Positions 53,789 through 61,069 of a stretch of 64,000 nucleotides of DNA are shown here, one piece after another. A program made the position numbers and the translations under genes. The notes under the pieces are model-generated. The model was not told the origin of the DNA and made no database searches. It was given only the letters and a program-made list of their open reading frames with translations. The DNA is from Bacteroidaceae bacterium (lineage in GTDB: Bacteria > Bacteroidota > Bacteroidia > Bacteroidales > Bacteroidaceae): assembly GCA_900770655.1 (NCBI GenBank), contig CAAGLA010000038.1, positions 62,001 through 126,000 of the forward strand. Reading direction: 5' to 3'. Numbering within the stretch: position 1 is the stretch's first letter; each line of letters starts with the position of its first letter.

Positions 53789-55339
53789 CTATTTGTTTTT
53801 GGGCTTGAGTCTTATAAACGGAACAAGCATCTCTTCCATTGATATGCCTCCGTGCTGGAACGTTCCTTTGTAGTACGAAACATAGTAGTTGTAATTGTTG
53901 GGGTATGCAAAGAAGTTATCGCCTAGAGCAAATATGTAGCTGGTGCTTATATTGGGCGAGGGCAAGAAGGCTTTTTGGGGCTCTTTAATCTCGAATACAT
54001 CCTTTGCGCTGTAGTTCAACGCCTTGCCCAGCTTGTAGCGCAGGTTGGTGTTGGTGTTCTTGTCGCCTACGACCTTAGTGGGGTTGTCTACCTGTATGCT
54101 TCCGTGGTCTGTTGTTATAATTACCTCGTAGCTGCTGTTTGCGAGGTACTCGAACAGCTGCTTAATTGCCGAATGTCTTATCCACGATTGTGTTATTGAA
54201 CGGTATGCCGCTTCGTTGGCGGCAAGTTCACGGACCATAAGCGATTCGGTGCGTGCGTGGGAGAGCATATCTATGAAGTTTATAACAAGCACATTCAGGT
54301 CGTTGCGTGTAAGGCCCTTTATTGTGTCGATGTACTTTTCAGCTGCGGCCGACGTAAGCACTTTTGCATAAGAAAAACTCTCCTTCCTGCGGTAGCGGGC
54401 TATCTGTGTCCCTATAAGTTCTTCCTCGTTAAGGTTTTTGCCCTCTTCCTCCTCTTCGTCTACCCACAGGGCCGGGAACATCTCCTTAATCTTGCCGGGC
54501 ATAAGACCCGAAAATATTGCATTGCGGGCATACTGTGTCGCCGTTGGGAGAATGCTCGTATAGAGCTCCTCTTCTATATTGAACATACTGCCAATATCCT
54601 CGCTCAGAACACGCCATTGGTCATACCTGAAATTGTCTATGATAATAAGGAATACCTTATTTCCGCTGTCGAGAATGGGAAATATGCGCTCCCTGAAGAG
54701 GTCGTGGCTCATCAGCGGGCGTTCGTCGTTTGCTGCAGCCATCCACTCCATATAGTTCTTCTTTACAAAGCGCGAGAACATATTGTTTGCCTCTTCCTTC
54801 TGTGCTTTCAACATCTCGTGCATCTGTCTGTCGGCGCTTTCGAGCTGAAGTTCCCAGTATACAATCTTCTTGTAGACCTCTTTCCACTCCTCTATGGTGC
54901 TGGCGTCGCTAATCTGCATAGAGAGTTTCCCGAAGTTCTGCTGGTATGCACTGTTGGCCTTCTCGGCAACAATCTCCTTGCTGTGAATATTCTTCTTTAG
55001 TGTAAGGAGAATCTGGTTGGGGTTTACGGGTTTTATCAGGTAGTCGGCTATCTTTGAACCTATGGCTTGCTCCATAATATCCTCCTCCTCGCTCTTGGTT
55101 ACCATTACAACAGGGGTAGAGGGGTGTATCTCCTTAATTCGGGTAAGGGTTTCGAGACCCGATAACCCGGGCATATTCTCATCGAGCAATATGAGGTCGA
55201 ACGGCTCTTTTCTGCACGCTTCAATGGCGTCGGGGCCGTTGGTAACCTTTACAACCTCGTATCCTTTGCTCTGTAAAAATATTATGTGGGCATTCAGCAA
55301 TTCTATCTCATCATCGGCCCAAAGCAGTCTGTATACCAT
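53789..55339 (-). CDS. porX: PorX-like response regulator with PglZ effector domain
   Basis: The 516-residue protein starts with a receiver domain: acidic pocket WADDE, phosphoacceptor Asp53 in LILLDENMPGLSG, Thr/Ser switch region VVMVTKSEEE and Lys in LIKPVNP. The C-terminal half (about 210-510) is an alkaline-phosphatase-fold PglZ domain with IIIDNFRYDQW, the nucleophile-like Thr in LPTATQYARNAIFSG and metal ligands in TTDHGS. This is the layout of PorX, which with the kinase PorY and sigma factor SigP controls type IX secretion in Porphyromonas, and has phosphodiesterase activity. It lies two bases after sprE. Confidence 0.92.
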   Translation of the reverse strand: MVYRLLWADDEIELLNAHIIFLQSKGYEVVKVTNGPDAIEACRKEPFDLILLDENMPGLSGLETLTRIKEIHPSTPVVMVTKSEEEDIMEQAIGSKIADYLIKPVNPNQILLTLKKNIHSKEIVAEKANSAYQQNFGKLSMQISDASTIEEWKEVYKKIVYWELQLESADRQMHEMLKAQKEEANNMFSRFVKKNYMEWMAAANDERPLMSHDLFRERIFPILDSGNKVFLIIIDNFRYDQWRVLSEDIGSMFNIEEELYTSILPTATQYARNAIFSGLMPGKIKEMFPALWVDEEEEEGKNLNEEELIGTQIARYRRKESFSYAKVLTSAAAEKYIDTIKGLTRNDLNVLVINFIDMLSHARTESLMVRELAANEAAYRSITQSWIRHSAIKQLFEYLANSSYEVIITTDHGSIQVDNPTKVVGDKNTNTNLRYKLGKALNYSAKDVFEIKEPQKAFLPSPNISTSYIFALGDNFFAYPNNYNYYVSYYKGTFQHGGISMEEMLVPFIRLKPKNK

Positions 55340-55341
55340 AA

Positions 55342-58185
55342 TTATTCCTCGTTTTCTTCGCTCTCGCTGTTATCGTTGTAGTCGGGCTCGTCGAGAGTGT
55401 ATCCGTCAATCTCCACTTCTGGTATGTTCAGGAAATTCTCTTCGTAGAACCTCTGGTAGTCTTCGAAACTATAGTATTGTAATAACAAATCAAGGTTTGT
55501 TTTTGATATTATAATGGAGTTTATTCCTTCGAGCATTGTTGCTGTTTCGCTGTTGCCGTATAGTCTTCTGCGATAAATGAACGCTTCGTCGAAATTCAGG
55601 AACTCCTTAACCTCAAAGAGTGTTATTTCGGCAAATTCCTCGAAAGACATATCGAAGTTGCGTACCATATATTTCGAGAAGTTGTACCTTGCCATTTCAA
55701 AGAGCAGGCGTCGCTGGTCTACTGTTCCGTTAGGGAAGGCCAGTACAAAATAGTACGGTTCGTCTCTTTCGGCCGAGAATTGCGGCAGGCTGTCGCTGCC
55801 TTCTACTATCGTGCCGTCGGCCCTGCGTGCCCAAATAGAGGTTGAAATGCCGCTTTGCAGCAGTCGGCCCTCTCTTATTCCTGTTGAAATTTCACCGGCT
55901 ATGCGGCTTATGCTGTCGCCGGAATATGTACCCAAGAGCGCATCGATAGCGGTGAGAGCATCTTCTTGCCTGTCGCTGTAGAGCTTGGCCATAGCATCAA
56001 TGAACATAAAGCGTGCGCGGTGGCTGCCGTTCGGGTAGCGCTCTTGTGCAACAATGTTCTCTCTAATGACATCGTCGTACTCTTGGTTTGTGTAGTGCGT
56101 GTATGCCTTTACATACAAGGAATCCTCATTCGCTTTGCGCTCTGCCGCGCTCTCAAAGAATCCGGGCTGCTGAATGAGCAACGTCGACGGGTTGTCGGGG
56201 TACTCAGAAATGAGACGGTTCTTGTACTCTTCGGCCTTTTCCGGCTCGTTCCAGCGCGAGCAGGCGAGGAATAGGTGGAAGAGTGCGTCGGGCATCTTTT
56301 CGTGTTGCGGATAGTCGTTTACGAACCGTTCGAGATACTTTAGTGTCAACCGCTTGTCGCTCAAGTTGTCTTTGAACCTTACACCGGCTTCGTAGAGAGC
56401 CTCGCTCAGCATTTCGTGGGCTTTAGCAAACTGCTCTTCTGTAACCGGTATCTGCTGAATGTAGTATTCGCGTGTGGTGGGGTCGGTCGAAATGGAGTCG
56501 GTGCTCTCTCCGGCACTCGCAATATCGCCCTCTATGCTGTCTGTGGGCAAAGATTCTCCTTCACCGGCAATCTCTTGGCTGTATAGTGTGGAATCCTGCG
56601 GAATGGTGTCGTTGGCCATAAGAGATGCAATCTCGTGGCTGAAGCGCCAGTAGTCCTTCAGCTCTCTGTCGCCCCACTCTTGGCGGAACGAGCGTATGCC
56701 TTGCGATACCAACGTGGGGTTGTAGAAGTACCACTGCGCTCCCTCTTCTTGGCCGGGCATTGTCATATCGGCCTGTACGCCGGCGTTCTCAAGGTCGCTG
56801 CCGCCGCTTTCACGCCCTGTCTTCTCCTCTTCTATGCGGCGCAGTTCGGCAAGCCTCTCCTCTTCCTCTATGAGCGCATCTATTATGGGATAGAGCTGTT
56901 CGGGAGTTAACGTTGCCCAGTATAGCAGTTCGGTCTGTTTCTCGACAATGTCGGTATATTGCACAATTTCGCTTAGTGCGGAATTGCGGAACTCGGCCTC
57001 TTCATACCCCTCGGTGTCGTCTGTGAGCAGGGGCAGAGCCTTGCTGTAGTTGTCGTGTGCTTTGGAGAATCTCTCTTGTGCCCAATATATGTTGGCAAGC
57101 GAGAGGTGCAGCATACCGGTGCCGTACCCGCTTGTTGAGCCCTCGGCAACTCCTGTCTCGTATGCTCTTATGGCTTCGGTGGTGTCGTTGGCGCTAATGT
57201 GTATATTTCCTATGGCATAGTATATTTGCGACAGGTAATCCTCGTTTTTGGGCGAGCGGGCCATTCTTTTGAGTTTGCGCAATATTTTGCCGTGGTCTTC
57301 GTCGCCGGCCATCTCTGTCTGCCTGATACGGGCATTGAACTCCAGTTCGTATGGCGGGCTGGTGTTTATTGTCTTGCCAAAGTACCTGTATGCGGTCTTT
57401 CTGTCACCGGTCTCGGCATATAGCTGGCCTAAAAGGTAATATTCGCGTGCCTTTTCAATCCCGGTTATTCCGCTGCGGCCGGTGCCTCTCTCAATGTGTG
57501 GTATAGCTTCTGCTATTCGCCCCTGATGCAGCAAGAGGTTGCCTTTGGCTACGGCAAATTCCTCTGCGAAGTTGTCGGGCAGTGTGTCGCGCTCTGTTCT
57601 TTGCAGAAGCTCTTCGGCTTCGTAGAGCCACCCGAGTTCTGTGTAGCATTTCGCAAGTCCTATACGCGACCGGGCAACAATATCCTCATTGTTTTCGTAG
57701 AGCCTCGATATGTATATGTATGTGCTTGCGGCTTCGGTGAATTCACCTTTCAGGAACTGTGCGTCAGCCATCATAATCCAAGCACGCCAGAGGAAGGGGT
57801 TGAATTCCCTCTGTGCATAGAAACGCCGTTGTTTTTCGGAAAGCCTGCGGCCTGCCGGTTTCTTTGGCTTTCTCTTTATCGAATGTTGCTTAATGGCTTT
57901 CTGTGCCTTCTCAATAGAGCGGTCAAAATCGGACGCGCCAATATTCCGCGTGTTTTCGTTGCTTGTTATAAGCAGCGGCAGCTGTTCGAGGTAGTTGTCG
58001 GTGTGCCCTGCAATCTGTGCTCTGCGGCCCTTGTTAAAGGCAACGTTGCCGTTGTAGTATGTGTTGTATCTTGCAAAGAAAGCGTGGTAGGCGCGTGTGG
58101 TTGCCGTGTTGTTCTTGCGGCTTGCACAACCCTGCAGGCCTATGACAACAAGCAAAAACAATATGTATATGGTTCCTTTTTTCAC
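55342..58185 (-). CDS. SprE/PorW-like type IX secretion lipoprotein
   Basis: The 947-residue lipoprotein (lipobox GLQGC, Cys20) is largely TPR repeats (about 150-460 and again 560-760), interrupted by an acidic low-complexity region, with a C-terminal domain containing PYYFVLAFPNGTVDQRRLLFEMARYNFSKYM-type text split over about residues 800-900. This matches SprE of Flavobacterium and PorW of Porphyromonas, outer-membrane-linked parts of the type IX secretion system. The start is GTG (58185); no in-frame ATG precedes the signal peptide. It is co-transcribed with porX, tying structure and control of the same system. Confidence 0.86.
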   Translation of the reverse strand: MKKGTIYILFLLVVIGLQGCASRKNNTATTRAYHAFFARYNTYYNGNVAFNKGRRAQIAGHTDNYLEQLPLLITSNENTRNIGASDFDRSIEKAQKAIKQHSIKRKPKKPAGRRLSEKQRRFYAQREFNPFLWRAWIMMADAQFLKGEFTEAASTYIYISRLYENNEDIVARSRIGLAKCYTELGWLYEAEELLQRTERDTLPDNFAEEFAVAKGNLLLHQGRIAEAIPHIERGTGRSGITGIEKAREYYLLGQLYAETGDRKTAYRYFGKTINTSPPYELEFNARIRQTEMAGDEDHGKILRKLKRMARSPKNEDYLSQIYYAIGNIHISANDTTEAIRAYETGVAEGSTSGYGTGMLHLSLANIYWAQERFSKAHDNYSKALPLLTDDTEGYEEAEFRNSALSEIVQYTDIVEKQTELLYWATLTPEQLYPIIDALIEEEERLAELRRIEEEKTGRESGGSDLENAGVQADMTMPGQEEGAQWYFYNPTLVSQGIRSFRQEWGDRELKDYWRFSHEIASLMANDTIPQDSTLYSQEIAGEGESLPTDSIEGDIASAGESTDSISTDPTTREYYIQQIPVTEEQFAKAHEMLSEALYEAGVRFKDNLSDKRLTLKYLERFVNDYPQHEKMPDALFHLFLACSRWNEPEKAEEYKNRLISEYPDNPSTLLIQQPGFFESAAERKANEDSLYVKAYTHYTNQEYDDVIRENIVAQERYPNGSHRARFMFIDAMAKLYSDRQEDALTAIDALLGTYSGDSISRIAGEISTGIREGRLLQSGISTSIWARRADGTIVEGSDSLPQFSAERDEPYYFVLAFPNGTVDQRRLLFEMARYNFSKYMVRNFDMSFEEFAEITLFEVKEFLNFDEAFIYRRRLYGNSETATMLEGINSIIISKTNLDLLLQYYSFEDYQRFYEENFLNIPEVEIDGYTLDEPDYNDNSESEENEE

Positions 58186-58248
58186 GCTTTGTAATAGAAT
58201 TATGAAGTTATAATAATAACTGATAAAACAGCCTTTTATTGCCTGTGG

Positions 58249-58623
58249 CTATTGCAGCATCAGCAGAATCTCGTCTTTAACCTCCTGTGGAATTTCAATG
58301 CCGCGTGTCTCCAAGCAATGGGCCCAAGTCTCAACCTCCTCTTCTCTCATTGTGTAGAGTACCTGACGGAACTCTTCTATGTCGCTGTCGGTGTACTCTT
58401 CGGCCTTTTTCCCTTTGAACTTGTCGAGTTCTTCGTCGTCGAAATAGAGGTTGCTGTTGTCGTACCCTTTTGCACAGTTCGTGTGCTTTCCGCAACATAC
58501 GCCGTCTTCGCTGTCGTGTTCGTGGTGCTCTTCTGCAACCTTGTTGTTCTTGTTTATATGGCTCAAGAGTGCAAAGCCTCCCAAAATGAATGAAAATATG
58601 ACGATTAAAATAATTGTATCCAT
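58249..58623 (-). CDS. Small Cys/His-containing membrane protein
   Basis: The 124-residue protein has one N-terminal membrane helix (residues 4-22), then a His/Cys-rich segment EEHHEHDSEDGVCCGKHTNC likely to bind a metal, and an acidic helical C-terminal domain (EELDKFKGKKAEEYTDSDIE onward). I know similar proteins only as hypothetical in Bacteroidales. It is 63 bases upstream of sprE on the same strand and probably the first gene of that operon. A link to secretion or metal sensing is a guess from position and motif. Confidence 0.75.
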   Translation of the reverse strand: MDTIILIVIFSFILGGFALLSHINKNNKVAEEHHEHDSEDGVCCGKHTNCAKGYDNSNLYFDDEELDKFKGKKAEEYTDSDIEEFRQVLYTMREEEVETWAHCLETRGIEIPQEVKDEILLMLQ

Positions 58624-58665
58624 TGCTCAATATTCTTCGGCCTTTGCAAAAGGCTATATTCTGTA

Positions 58666-58673
58666 CAAAATTA
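58666..58673 (-). promoter_or_regulatory. -7 box for the operon starting at the Cys/His membrane protein
   Basis: On the minus strand TAATTTTG fits TAnnTTTG and lies 43 bases before the ATG at 58623. No TTG box is found at 19 bases. Its upstream end overlaps the left arm of a 12-bp inverted repeat. Confidence 0.5.
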
Positions 58674-58710
58674 TAGAATAAAATTGATAATATAAAGATT
58701 ATTCTATAAT
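58670..58710. repeat. 12-bp inverted repeat next to the promoter (possible operator)
   Basis: ATTATAGAATAA (58670-58681) and TTATTCTATAAT (58699-58710) are exact reverse complements with a 17-base AT-only-like spacer. The left arm touches the -7 box of the minus-strand operon, a position suited to a dimeric regulator. Confidence 0.5.
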
Positions 58711-58899
58711 AAATAGTAATGCAGGCGTTGGACGCAACTGCATATTCTCTCTTTATGGCAGTCAATTCACTTTTAAAGATATCTGTTTTTGACAAAATGT
58801 TACTATTGTTGAGGAATTCATATATTCTGCATTTCGCTGCTTTTTTTAACTTTCTGCTAAAAAATAGCGTTTATATTGCGTGATTTAAATATTAAATTG

Positions 58900-58907
58900 T
58901 ATCTTCG
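58900..58907 (+). promoter_or_regulatory. Possible promoter -7 box of the FKBP genes
   Basis: TATCTTCG is one base from TAnnTTTG, with TTG at 58876-58878 (spacer 21). A start near 58914 would leave a leader of about 78 bases. Confidence 0.4.
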
Positions 58908-58991
58908 CTCGGCTTTCATCTTGCCGAAACGTAAAAGATTGCATTGGCAAAATGACAGCGCACTTATCAAACTAATTAATAATTAAGAACT

Positions 58992-59576
58992 ATGGATAAA
59001 TTCAGTTATGGTCTCGGAATGGGAATTGGTCAGAACCTGCTCTCTATGGGTGTGGACGGTATGAATATCGAGGATTTTGTTAAGGGCGTAAGCGATATAT
59101 TGGCCGGTAACAAGCCCGCGTTGTCTCACGCCGAAGCCCAGCAGGTGGTTACAGAGCATTTCAAGAAGTTGGCCGAGGCCGAATATGAGGCTGTAAAAAA
59201 GGCCGGTGAGGAATTCTTGGCTGCAAATGCAAAGAAAGAGGGCGTTGTGGTATTGCCAAGCGGCCTGCAGTACGAAGTTATAACTGAGGGTACCGGTAAA
59301 AAACCGGGTGCTACCGACAAGGTAGAATGTCACTACGAAGGAACTCTCATCGACGGTACTGTATTCGACAGTTCAATCAAACGTGGCGAAGCAGCTACTT
59401 TTGGCGTGAATCAGGTTATAAAGGGCTGGGTAGAAGCTCTTCAGCTTATGCAGGAGGGTGCAAAATGGCGCCTTTACATACCGTATAATCTTGCCTACGG
59501 CGAGCGTGGCGCAGGTGAGATGATACCTCCATACAGCACATTGGTTTTTGAAGTGGAACTTATAAAGATCCTTTAA
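58992..59576 (+). CDS. FKBP-type peptidyl-prolyl isomerase, FklB-like
   Basis: The 194-residue protein has the Mip/FklB layout: an N-terminal helical dimerisation region (about 1-85, with FSYGLGMGIGQNL and QVVTEHFKKLAEAEYEAVKKAG) and a C-terminal FKBP domain (about 90-194) with YEGTLIDGTVFDSS, VIKGWVEALQLMQEGAKW and PPYSTLVFEVELIKI. There is no signal peptide, so it is cytoplasmic or exported by another route. It catalyses cis-trans isomerisation of prolyl bonds. A lipoprotein relative follows 16 bases later, forming a tandem pair. Confidence 0.94.
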   Translation: MDKFSYGLGMGIGQNLLSMGVDGMNIEDFVKGVSDILAGNKPALSHAEAQQVVTEHFKKLAEAEYEAVKKAGEEFLAANAKKEGVVVLPSGLQYEVITEGTGKKPGATDKVECHYEGTLIDGTVFDSSIKRGEAATFGVNQVIKGWVEALQLMQEGAKWRLYIPYNLAYGERGAGEMIPPYSTLVFEVELIKIL

Positions 59577-59592
59577 CGGGCAGGTCGAGAGT

Positions 59593-60432
59593 ATGAAAAA
59601 AATCTGCTTTTCCCTGTTAGCAGCATCTATGCTTGCCTCTTGCAATATCGGCGATGAGAATGGCGACAGCAGGTTCCTGAATGCTAAAGCAAACCTTTCT
59701 ACCGCAAACGATTCGGTTTCGTTTGCGGTAGGTATGGTCGTGGCACAGAATCTTCCCCATAACTTGTCGGGGCTGGGGATAGACTCCACTACAATAGACG
59801 ATTTTCTGCGTGGTCTATACTCGGCATTCCCCGAAGATGCTACACCCGAAGCCGTTGCCTATTCAAAAGGCGTGGCTATGGCAGCTGAATTCAAGGAGAT
59901 GCTCGAACTTGCCAACGAGGCTGTTTATCCTCAGCAGGAAAACAGTATAAACACGAATATGTATCTCGAAGGCATCAAGGCTGCGGCCTATAGCAGTGAA
60001 GAGACTATGGCTCCAAGTGCTGCCAAAGACTACTATTTTGAAACGACTTTCCGCTCGCGCAGCGAGGAATTCATCAGTAACAATGTAGGCCGTCCCGGTG
60101 TGGTTTCCTTGCCCGGCGGTGTGCAGTACAAGATTGAAAGTCTGGGTACAGGCGGCGTGGCAAAGTATGACGATGCTGTAATGTTGAACTACAAAGGGAC
60201 ATTCCCTAACGGTGCTGTATTCGACTCTACCGGCGGAGTTCCCGAAGAGCTTCGTGTTGAATCGCTTGTGCCCGGTCTTGCCCAAGTGGTTACAGCATTG
60301 CCTGCAGGCACCAAGTGTATGGTCTATGTACCGTGGAACCTTGCATACGGCAAAGAGGGAACACACGGAATACCGCCCTATAGTGCTCTGGTCTTTGATT
60401 TGGAAATTGTAGGAATTTCTCAAAACCGCTAA
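59593..60432 (+). CDS. FKBP-type isomerase lipoprotein
   Basis: The 279-residue protein has lipobox MLASC (Cys17), an N-terminal helical region with VSFAVGMVVAQNLPHNL (the FKBP_N-type domain) and a C-terminal FKBP fold with YKIESLGTGG, LNYKGTFPNGAVFDST and PPYSALVFDLEIVGI. Some aromatic active-site residues of FKBP (for example the VIxGW motif) are replaced by LVPGLAQVV, so activity may be lower or more chaperone-like. It acts in the periplasm or outer membrane. It is likely a diverged duplicate of the upstream gene. Confidence 0.92.
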   Translation: MKKICFSLLAASMLASCNIGDENGDSRFLNAKANLSTANDSVSFAVGMVVAQNLPHNLSGLGIDSTTIDDFLRGLYSAFPEDATPEAVAYSKGVAMAAEFKEMLELANEAVYPQQENSINTNMYLEGIKAAAYSSEETMAPSAAKDYYFETTFRSRSEEFISNNVGRPGVVSLPGGVQYKIESLGTGGVAKYDDAVMLNYKGTFPNGAVFDSTGGVPEELRVESLVPGLAQVVTALPAGTKCMVYVPWNLAYGKEGTHGIPPYSALVFDLEIVGISQNR

Positions 60433-60483
60433 GGTGTTATTTTTTGAAATACCATAAAGAAAAAACAAGATAAACTGACTAAA

Positions 60484-60951
60484 ATGAAAAACATTGAATG
60501 CAAGGTCGATGCACTTGACCTTAAGATTTTGAGCATCATCTCCAAAGATGCAAGGATACCTTTCCGTAACGTAGCCGAACTTTGCGGCGTTTCGCGTGCC
60601 GCCATACACCTGCGCGTTCAGCATCTAATAGATATGGGTATAATATCGGGCTCGAGCTACGAAATAGATTTGCGCCGTCTTGGTTACAAGACCTGTACAT
60701 ATATTGGTATACGTCTGGAGCGCGGCTCTATGTACAAAGAGGTTGTAGAGCGTCTTTATGCAATACCCGAAGTGGTTGAGTGCTGTTACACGACAGGACC
60801 CTATTCTATACTTGCGAAAATGTATTCCCACGACAACGAACATCTGATGCAGCTGTTAAACGGCCGCGTGCAGGAGATTCCCGGCGTGGTGAGCACAGAG
60901 ACAATGATTGTTCTTGCCCACAGCATTAGAAGAAATATGCCAATAGAATAA
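60484..60951 (+). CDS. Lrp/AsnC-family transcriptional regulator
   Basis: The 155-residue regulator has an N-terminal winged helix-turn-helix (LDLKILSIISKDARIPFRNV, AELCGVSRAAIHLRVQHL) and a C-terminal RAM domain (VVECCYTTGPYSILAKMYSHD), which in this family binds amino acids and mediates octamer formation. It may respond to amino acids or peptides; the downstream gene encodes a peptidase/amidotransferase fusion that would suit such a signal. It lies 51 bases after the FKBP lipoprotein gene. Targets are unknown. Confidence 0.94.
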   Translation: MKNIECKVDALDLKILSIISKDARIPFRNVAELCGVSRAAIHLRVQHLIDMGIISGSSYEIDLRRLGYKTCTYIGIRLERGSMYKEVVERLYAIPEVVECCYTTGPYSILAKMYSHDNEHLMQLLNGRVQEIPGVVSTETMIVLAHSIRRNMPIE

Positions 60952-60959
60952 CCGTTATT

Positions 60960-60983
60960 CTGCGCCGGAGCGTTCCGGCGCAG
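60960..60983 (+). terminator. Terminator after the Lrp-type regulator
   Basis: CTGCGCCGGA (60960-60969) pairs perfectly with TCCGGCGCAG (60974-60983), loop GCGT. Only TCTTAT follows, so it may leak. A second hairpin, GCCCCAAA (60992-60999) with TTTGGGGC (61030-61037), encloses TTGCC/GGCAA and is followed by ATTTTGAAA, in the leader of the next gene. Confidence 0.65.
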
Positions 60984-61069
60984 CTCTTATAGCCCCAAAG
61001 CTCTCATTGCCCTTTCGGCAACAACGGCTTTTGGGGCATTTTGAAACCTACTGTTAAAACATAATCTCA

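Larger units (their letters stand above)
58624..58991. other. Divergent intergenic region, no gene
   Basis: This 368-base AT-rich gap separates the minus-strand sprE/porX operon from the plus-strand FKBP genes. It holds a minus-strand -7 box (58666-58673), an AT-rich 12-bp inverted repeat beside it, and a plus-strand -7-like box (58900-58907). No open frame in it looks coding. Confidence 0.6.

Noticed and set aside
59863..60624. Minus-strand frame of 253 codons across the FKBP lipoprotein and regulator genes
   Set aside because: It crosses an intergenic gap and two confidently identified genes, so it is not coding.
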